Source of the DNA: Edaphochlamys debaryana
Taxonomy: Eukaryota > Chlorophyta > Chlorophyceae > Chlamydomonadales
Reading direction: 5' to 3'
DNA length: 64,000 bases
Assembly (NCBI GenBank): GCA_016858145.1
Contig: JAEHOE010000005.1
Location: forward strand, 1,860,001 to 1,924,000
Positions 56,053 through 64,000 of this stretch are shown here, one piece after another. The notes below the pieces were generated by a model. That model was not told the origin of the DNA, made no database searches, and was given only the letters and a program-made list of their open reading frames with translations. Both the position numbers and the translations under genes were made by a program. Within the stretch, counting starts at the first letter, position 1. Each line of letters starts with the position of its first letter.

Positions 56053-59000
56053 ATGCCGGCGCTCGTGCTGTGGGGCCGGCGTTTGCTTCTCTCGAGCGAC
56101 GCCCTTCCGTTCTTCGTGCTTCCTGCGGCCGTGGTGCATATGTGTGGTGCAGCTGCGTTATTACTTGGACTTGCTCTGAGTCGCTGGGCCTGCCGGGGTA
56201 GTGGCCATGGCGCGCTGCTGCCTTTCCTGTCCAACGCAACCACGGCATACAGCTTTGCGGCCGCACTGGAGTGGTGGCTTGTGTTCGAAGGGTTGAAGGG
56301 TAGGTCCTGGGTGGTGCGGTGGTGTTCTCGCTTTCGTTAGGTGCATACTTGCGGCATGCTCCGCGCACCACGCCGTAGCTCTCAAGAACATCGCGGTGGA
56401 TGTTCTGGCTCCTTGAGCTGCCTTCGCAGACGTACTGCCCGAGCAACCAACGGGCGTTGCGCGGCACACTTGCCTGACTCTCTGCCGTTGCCCCGGAGGC
56501 GTCTCCGCCTTTCACTAGCCCCGCCCCTCTGCTCTCAACCCTTGGGCTCTTATGCCTTGACCGTGTGTCCTTTGTAGGCCGGCCGCTGGAGACGAAGGCC
56601 CGTCGAGGCGTGCCCTGGCTTCTGGGCCTGCACACTGTGGCGTCGGCAGTGGAGGTTCTTGTGGCGGCCTACGGCTCGTTGCTGCTGGCTTTCCATGTTG
56701 AGCTGTGCTCCCACTGGGGCTCCAGGCCCCTGGCGGTGGCCCTCGTGTGGACCTCCTGGGGCCTCATCGCCTTCAACGCGTGAGCGCGGGGGGGGGGGAG
56801 GGTGCTGATATCCGTATGGGGGCTGGTCGTGGCGGGCGACGACTGCAATGAGGGGGCACACTGGGCGTCAGGACCGGGGACGGGAGCCCAAGGGGGAAGA
56901 TGCATGCTGGAGTACCGGACGTTGAGCAGGGCCAAGCTGAAGCAACCCCAGCAACCACCGCCTCGGCGCTGTCCCCCTCTGGCTTGCAGGCTCCTGACCG
57001 CCGTCGCCTACAACCCCTGGCACGGCCTCGACCTGGTGGGTGGGGCTGGGGGCGTGGTCGTGGCCGTGTGGGCATGGGTCGAGCAGCAGCGAGCGCCTTT
57101 GCTGGCAGGTACCTGTCTCCTGCATTGTTTGGCAGGGGCCCGGACAACAGGCCCAGCGCTAGCTGAGCTCCTTTCCGCTATTGCGCTGACCGCCAGGTGG
57201 AGGCGTGGGAGTCTGGCTTTGTGGCGCTCGGCCGGCTCCTGCGGCAGCGGGGCTTGCTCAGTGCCAAGGGGACCGCCCAGGAAGCCAGGTACGGATGCCC
57301 GGCACATGGTGGTGTGAAGTTGTAATCTCTAACACGTCGCATTAGGGTTCGCTATCCGCACTCTGCACCCAGCCCCCAACGCAGCTGCCTGAGAAGGCCT
57401 TCCCGAGCGCGGATGCACGCACTCCACTCGCCCTGACCCGCTCACTCCCATCCGCAGTGACTCCACACAGCGGCGGCTCGCTGAGCTCTGTGCCAGCATG
57501 ATCCAACACGTGGACCTGACCCTGTCTGACGCGGCGACGGCCATGCTCCTAGTGTCTGTGGCGCAAGACATGCGGCGGCGGCGGGTGCTGCGGGAGGCTA
57601 TGGTGGCGGCGGCGCAGGCGGCGGGGCTCTCGTCCCTCAGCCGACAGACGACCGCAGAGGCGCTAACGGACGAAGCCCTCGCCAGGGAGGCGGCGCGCCA
57701 GGTGCTCGCGCTTGCTGCAGCGACACAGCAGCTCCCCGCAAAGCCACGAAGTTCAACGGTCGCCGACAGACCGGCGGCCGCCGCCGCCGGACCGGGCGCC
57801 GCCGCCATCCGGCCGCTGGGCGATGCAGGTCGGCCGCGCCTCCCTCCCGCCGTCACGCTGCATCCACCGCCGACCAGCCGCCTGGGGAGGGTCGAGGAGG
57901 AACCCGCGAAGGAGCGGGCGGGTGACTCATTGGCATCGGATCTGATAGCAGACGGAATGGCGGATGTGTCGGGGACGAAAGGCTTCGCCGGCGGCGAAAC
58001 GCACCCGCCTTCGACAGCACTGGCAGAAACAGGAGCTCCCCGCCGTCAGGACAGCGGCCGTGCGGATCATGGCATGGGGGGTAGACCGACCGTCGGGGGG
58101 AACCCGGCGGCGTTCACGTTGCCGGTGCTGCCGCAGAAACCGTCGCTCAGTGCCCCCGGGTTGCGGCGAGCGCGGTTCGGCACGCCAGGCTCAGGGACGC
58201 CGCACGACCCTTCTGCCGCCGCCGCTGCCGCGGTGCCTCTGGCGCCCTGCACGCCAGACGCCAGTGACGATGACGGCAAGTTCGATGCATCTCTGGATCT
58301 CTGGATCTCTGACGACGATGGACCGTTGGGACGAGCAAAGCTATCGGCGCGGGCAAGCGCAGGGGCCGCGAGGGGCAGCGAGCACGGGCCGCCGGCAGCG
58401 TCAAGGTTCGCAGTTGGGGCCACAGCAGACGACAGCGGAGGCGTCGGCAGCGTGAAGCGCGCTGCCGCTGCCATCGAGGCCGCCTTGGCAGCGGGAGCGA
58501 CGACGTCAGGACTCGTGCCGAAGGCAGAAATGTTCACGCTGACACCGGGCGCCTTTGCCGCCAGAGGGGCGTCCGCTGCCACGGTCGCCTCACCAGCCGC
58601 CGCCGCAGGGGACAATGACAGCGACGGCGATGACTTCGATCCGTTCTGCACGTTCCTGCCCATGCCACCCGCCGCTGTCTCATCAGCGGACGTGGCTGGG
58701 GATGGGACAGGCGGAGCTCTCTCGCCAACGGGGCCGCCTGCAGGATTGGCGGCAGCAAGGACACGCGCAACGGGAACCACGGTAGGGGCAGAGGCGCGTG
58801 GCGAGGAGGCGGAAAAGCTTCAGGACCCTGCGGCGGAGGCGGCAGCAGGCGCCAGCGGCAGCGAGGGAGGAGTGGCCCCGGCAGTGAAAGCGGCCGGAGT
58901 GTCGCCCGGCCCGTTTGGGACTGCCTTGGCGGCCAGCAGCCTTGGCGGCCTGGAGGGCCGTGGCGCTACAGCTTCGGAGCAGCGTACAGCGGAGCAGGCG

Positions 59001-62000
59001 CCTTCGCCGTTCATGCTGTACCAGCAGAAGATGCCGGCACCCACGGCGTCCCTGTCGCCGCGTCAGCCCTTCGCCGCGGCTCAGATGGTGGGGGTACCCA
59101 CGGCCCCCACGGCCGGGTCGCCGCCTCAGCCCTTCGCCGCAGCTCAGATGGCGGGGGTATCCACGGCCCCTACGGCCGGGTCGCCGCCTCAGCCCTTCGC
59201 CGCAGCTCAGATGGCGGGGGTACCCACGGCCCCCACGGCCGGGTCGCCGCCTCAGCCCTTCGCTGCGGCTCAGATGGCGGGGGTACCCACGGCCCCCACG
59301 GCCGGGTCGCCGCCTCAGCCCTTCGCCGCAGCTCAGATGGCGGGGGTACCCACGGCCCCCACGGCCGGGTCGCCGCCTCAGCCCTTCGCCGCAGCTCAGA
59401 TGGTGGGGGTACCCACGGCCCCCACGGCCGGGTCGCCGCCTCAGCCCTTCGCTGCGGCTCAGATGGCGGGGGTACCCACGGCCCCCACGGCCGGGTCGCC
59501 GCCTCAGCCCTTCGCTGCGGCTCAGATGGTGGGGGTACCCACGGCCCCCACGGTCGGGTCGCCGCCTCAGCCCTTCGCTGCGGCTCAGATGGCGGGGGTA
59601 CCCACGCCCCCCACGGTCGGGTCGCCGCCTCAGCCCTTCGCTGCGGCCCAGGCAGTGGGCGCGTCTTCACCTGACGGAGCGCCGCCGCTGCTGCAGCCAG
59701 CTGGTTCCAGTTGGGCCTTTACCATTGCAGAAGGGCCATCAGAGCCATCGCCCCCAGCCGCTGCGGTGGGCATGGCGAAGGGCGCGGAACCTAAGACCGC
59801 GCTAGGATTGGCCGGCACCACCGCCGTTCCTCCACGTGCCTTCACGTCGGCTGACGTGGGCCACGTGCTGCTGCCTCCCTCCGTCAGCGTCCTCCACAAC
59901 ATGCTCCACCTCACCCCTGTGGGCCTGGAGAAACACCTCCAAGAGCTGGCGGAGGAGATGGAGGAGGAGGCGGAGGCGCAGGCGAGCATGTCGGAAGCAG
60001 GGGCGTCGCAGGCGGCAGACGCCACTGCAGATGGCGCAGAGCCGGAGGCGGCAGGCGGGCAAGGACGGGCAGCCGGTTCGGCGCCGCCGGTGTCATCATC
60101 GTTTCAACCACGGTCGGTGGGGTCTGCTTCACTAGAGAGCAAGATTGCCAGCGATGCTGAAGCGGCGACGCTGCGGCAACGGATCGCGGATGCGGCTCTA
60201 GCGGCGGCCTTCGGCGCTGAGCGGCCCACCGTGGACCGGAGCACGCTGGAGGAGGCGCGCGTGTACGGCAGGTGCGTGTACGACAGGGTACAATGCAGGG
60301 CTTGCTTCATGTGGCTGGCCTCCCGGATGTCGTACTGCTGTACTGCGCATGCATCCAGGTACGCGGCGGCTGTGTACGGAGACTTTGACGCTGACAGCGG
60401 CGAGGAGGTGGCGGGCTGGCAGACGCGCTACGGCTGGCGGCTGCGGCTGGGGCTCATCAGTGCGCAGGACGCCATGCGCTCTGGCATCCGGGAGTGCCTG
60501 GAGCAGATCACACCGCACGTTATTCACGTCAACACAGGTACGTCAATGACGGATGGATGCAAAGATGGATGGACTGAGGGGTTGACCGGACTTGAAGCGA
60601 ACGGGCCGGGCCCGGGCAACCCCTATGCGCTTATCCTGCTTGGGCCCCTTTGATGCTCAGCTGCTGTCTTCTGATGCACCACCCTCCTGCCTTGCAGAGA
60701 ACTCGATGGAGGGCTATCTGCCCTACGCCGTGTCCCTGGACGAGGCCACCAGGTGGGGCTGCCCGTTTGGGGCCCCGACAGCGGAGCCCTGCTGCACGCA
60801 AGCACCCCTTACCTAGGCCGACTGCCGACTCAGCGGCGGGGTCTGAGGGATGGAGGGTCTAAGGGTTACGCGTCTAGCTTGCGTAAGGGTTGTTGCGGTG
60901 CTGCCTCACCTCTCGCCGCACAGGTCCGTTGTCATCTCCATCCGCGGCACCGCCTCGCTCGAGGATGCAATCACCGATGTGCTCCTGGCGCCCTACGACG
61001 TCAGCGACCTGCTGCCGTCCGGGGGGCTCACAGGGGACGGCGGCTCCAGCGGCGGTGGAGGGGGAGCCACAAGCAGCGGAGGAGGCAACGGGGCGACATC
61101 GGGCGCCGATGACGAGAAGCCGGTGCTCTTGGCGCACGGCGGCATCTGGGGAGGTACGTGCCAAGCCCCGCACGCTCCTCCATGCATTCGAGGCCCGCCT
61201 CCTCGTGCTCTCCCTTAATGAGACGCACAGAGCTCCATGCATACTAGGCTCAATTCCTCCTGCTCTTCCGCCCCGTTGGCCCTGCCCTTTGCAGCCGCTG
61301 ACGCCGTGCTCGCGGACCTCCAACACCTGGGCCTGCTGGAGCTGCTCTTCCCGGTACTACGGGGCGGAGGGGCTGCCAGCTCTGCCGCCACCTCCGCCGC
61401 CTCTGCCGCTGCCGTCAGCGCCCCAGCCATGCCCGTGTCAAGGCCCAACTCTGCATCCGCAGCGACGGCAGGCGCAGCAGGCGCCCAGGCCGCTGCCTCC
61501 GCGTGTGGCGGCCACGAGCGGCCCCGGCTGCCCCGCTGGAAGGCCCTGGGCGCCGAAGCGCCGCCCAAGCTCCTGTCGGCGGAGCTCTCTGGGGGAGGCC
61601 GGGGCCCGCTCAGCAGCGCCTCCAGCCGCATTATGGGCGCTGGTAGCGGGGGAAGCGACGGTGGCAAGGGCTGGACGGCCCTGCGTTCCAACATGTCGCG
61701 GCTCGTGACCTCAAGCCTGACGGCCGGCGGCGGTGCCGAGGGTGGCGGCGGCTGGACCGCTCTGCTGTCGCAGATGTCCCGCCTCCGGGCGGGTGCGAGC
61801 GGAAGCTCCCAAGCCAGCAGCGCCGGCGGGGACGGCGGCGCCCTCAGCAGCCGGAACAGCGTCTGGCCTGGGCTGCTCTCTAAGCTGACGTCCCCGGCCA
61901 AGGTGGTGGTTCAGACCGGCGCCGACCGCAGCGACGGCAATGGTCAGGTGGGCGGCGGCAGCACTCTGCGACCCCGGCCGACGGGCCAGACGCCTGCTGC

Positions 62001-63998
62001 CAAAGCATACGGAGGCGTCACAGGAGGCCTTGACGGGTTGAGGTCCATGTTGACGCCATTGGCCAGTTACATGGCCACCCAGCTCACCGAGGCAGGCAGC
62101 AGGCTGCTCGGGGACTTCACGGGCGGCAGGGGCGGCAAAGAGGAGCCAGAGGGTGGCAGCACGGCTGGGCGGGCACTGGCCAAGAACCGGAGCCGCATGT
62201 CGAGCCGGCGCGCAACGTCTGTGAAGCGCCCCACGACCACTGCCGCATCTCACGACTCCGATGCCCAGGCCGCATCAGCTCCGCCTGACGGCGGCGGCGG
62301 CACACCCAGTGCCGTCAAGCGGCTGATGATCACGCTGCCGCTGCCGCTGCCCACACGAGACGAGCCGGGGCCCTCGGGCAGGGGTGCCCGGCCGTGGCGG
62401 CTGGTGGTGACGGGTCACTCGCTGGGCGGCGGGGCGGCGGCGCTGCTGGCCCTGAGGCTGCGGGCGGCTCTGCCGCACGTGGAGGTCAAGGCGTGGTGCT
62501 TTGAGCCGCCGGGTAAGATACAAGGATTGCAGCGACGCAACGTGACGGTGTAGAAGCGGTAGATGCTGTCTTGCACCCGGCCTTCCCCAAGACCGCATGT
62601 CCTTCCACCCCTGACCTTGTCCTCTCGCCCACAGGCGCCCTCGCGGGTCCGGAGCTGAGCGCCGCTATGCGGCCTTTCTGCGTCAGCGTGGTGGCAGGGA
62701 CGGACCTGGTCCCCAGGATCACTCCGCAGGTGGGTGGTTGTGGCCGCGGCGCGGCGTGCGGGGCCCAAGGGGTTCATCGATGGAGATGGCTGTGCAATGT
62801 CTTGCTGCTCATGTGGTGCGGTGCACTCTGTTTGCCTGGTTACTGCTCGACACCACAGTCTCGATTGGACTGAACCGCAGACACTCGAGCGGTATCGCGA
62901 TGAGATGATGACGGCGCTGGCGCGGTGCAGGTGAGGGAGCGGTTGCAAGCATGAAGGCTTCGGGGGCGGGGAGCGCCAAGTGCGGTCAACTAAGGCCGCC
63001 TTGCGTCTGCCTCCAACCCGACCCCCTCAGCTGCTCCAAAGCCGAGGTGCTTCTGGGCAGCCTCACCAAGACCAGCCGTGCGCGTCGGGCTGCCCGCCTG
63101 CTGCTGCCGTACGAGGAGATCCCGCCCGAGGTGAGCGGTGACCAGGCCACGAGGCCAGGGCTGGAGCAGGGGCCCTCTCTCTTGTCAGCTGTGTGCAGGG
63201 GGCCTTGCCGAAGTTGACACCGCAGCGCCTTGACGCTCCAGCTTCCCTTGCCTTCTCCCTCCCCCAGGCCGCCGAGACGCTGTGGCGCTACCACCAGGCA
63301 ACGCAGGAGGTCGAGCGGCTCCCCGAGCTGCACGCACCCGGCAAGGTGGGTTTCCGGCCGAGCCGGCATTAGCTTGGTGTGGTATGCTTCGCCAGGAGTC
63401 AGCATGCAATCCGCACAAGCACCGGCCACCCTCAAGCTCGGCGCTCCCCGGTCCCCAGCTCTGGCCTCACACGCCCACTCCTATGTTAGGCTGTGCGGTG
63501 TGAGACAGTCTTAACTATGGGGGCACTTGGGACCACAACATGGGCTCGTCCTGGATGAATCTCTGCGCTTCGCAACACCTTACGGCTCCCCGGCCTTGGT
63601 CCCTCCCCCGTTCCCACATCCGCTCCCCGTGCGGCGCCACGCACTCGCAGATCCTGTATCTCCAGCCCAGCGTCATCACGGTCATGCAGCCACCGGCGGT
63701 GGAGCCTACCGCAGCACCCGACCGGGCAGGCAGTGGTGACCGTGGCTCCTCCAGCGGCCGCCGCCTGGCGAAGCAGACCTCCTCCCTCCTCCGCCGCGTG
63801 CCCTTCTTCTACGGCGCTGCCCCGCCCGCCGTCCAGCCCACGGCCGGCACTCCGGCGCTGCGCTACCGGCCCGTGTGGGTCACGGCTGCCGAGCTGAGCG
63901 CCGAGGGCATCCTGGCTTCGGAGCGCATGTTGGCAGACCATAATCTACCGCGGGGGGCGCTTTCGGCTCTGGATCAGCTGCTAGGATCGGCCAAATGA
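56053..63998 (+). CDS. DAGL-type class 3 lipase, copy 5 (14 exons)
   Basis: Exons: 56053-56299, 56578-56779, 56990-57035, 57197-57288, 57458-60271, 60359-60537, 60698-60752, 60924-61153, 61295-62512, 62635-62729, 62881-62930, 63031-63130, 63268-63345, 63651-63998; 1917 aa, the longest copy. Four hydrophobic segments come first, then HVDLTLSDAATAMLLVSVAQ. The very long exon 5 holds a 21-residue tandem repeat and an HLTPVGLEKHLQELAEEM box; the RVRF motif of the other copies is RARF here. The catalytic core has SVVISIRGTASLEDAITD, GHSLGGG with Ser1664, TDLVPRIT with Asp1718 and ADHNLP with His1899. Intron 3 lies six bases earlier in the coding sequence than in copies 3 and 4. Exon 12 and the start of intron 12 nearly match copy 3. 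The stop codon is two bases before the window edge, so the 3' UTR is missing. Confidence 0.9.
59064..59649 (+). repeat. 63-bp coding minisatellite in lipase copy 5
   Basis: Nine full copies of a 63-bp unit and part of a tenth encode QPFAAAQMAGVPTAPTAGSP plus one Pro, 21 residues each. Units differ at a few sites (Met-Ala or Met-Val, Thr-Ala-Gly or Thr-Val-Gly), and the unit length keeps the frame. Copies 3 and 4 have a single related segment (RPFALAQAS) at the same place, so the array grew in copy 5 only. Confidence 0.95.
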
Positions 63999-64000
63999 CG

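Noticed and set aside
11472..63998. The possibility that some lipase copies are pseudogenes
   Set aside because: Every copy gives matching phases at all introns, no internal stop, and an intact Ser, Asp and His.
1..64000. CRISPR arrays, tRNA, rRNA, bacterial operons or ribosome binding sites
   Set aside because: No direct-repeat and spacer array, cloverleaf or rRNA core was noticed, and the spliced genes show nuclear eukaryotic DNA. A tRNAscan or Infernal run would settle small RNAs.

Overview
The window is nuclear DNA of a green alga, most likely from the Chlamydomonas/Volvox order. The evidence is high GC, many short GT-AG introns, alanine/glycine/serine-rich low-complexity inserts inside conserved domains, TGTAA poly(A) motifs and a non-LTR retrotransposon ending in an (AAC)n tail. 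The species cannot be named from the sequence. I built the gene models by hand from splice motifs, reading-frame phase and comparison between paralogues. All seven genes stay in frame from their first to last exon.

Layout. (1) 7-10379 (+): a 23-exon RINGLET-type chromatin protein with homeodomain, DDT, HARE-HTH and WHIM domains; the window edge may cut its 5' end. (2) 11472-17915 (-): copy 1 of a membrane-anchored class 3 lipase of the sn-1 diacylglycerol lipase (DAGL) type. (3) 18819 to about 22350 (-): a LINE-type element with a reverse transcriptase broken by a 104-bp insertion. It lies between the divergent starts of lipase copies 1 and 2. (4) 22432-30696, 32627-40121 and 42204-49441 (+): lipase copies 2, 3 and 4 in tandem. 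(5) 51490-54854 (+): the exosome core subunit RRP45, between copies 4 and 5. (6) 56053-63998 (+): lipase copy 5, ending 2 bases before the window edge.

The main feature is the five-member DAGL-like cluster, which fills about three quarters of the window. Each copy has a four-helix membrane head, a long variable low-complexity region, a split alpha/beta-hydrolase domain with a complete Ser-Asp-His triad, and a long insert before the nucleophile elbow. The paralogues share a 14-exon plan. Copies 1 and 2 each have one extra intron, intron 3 sits at three different positions, and intron 1 is a GC-AG intron in two copies. Copies 3, 4 and 5 carry patches of almost identical exon plus intron sequence inside otherwise diverged introns, which indicates recent gene conversion. 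The RINGLET-like and RRP45 genes look like ordinary single-copy housekeeping neighbours. I see no tRNA, rRNA or CRISPR array.
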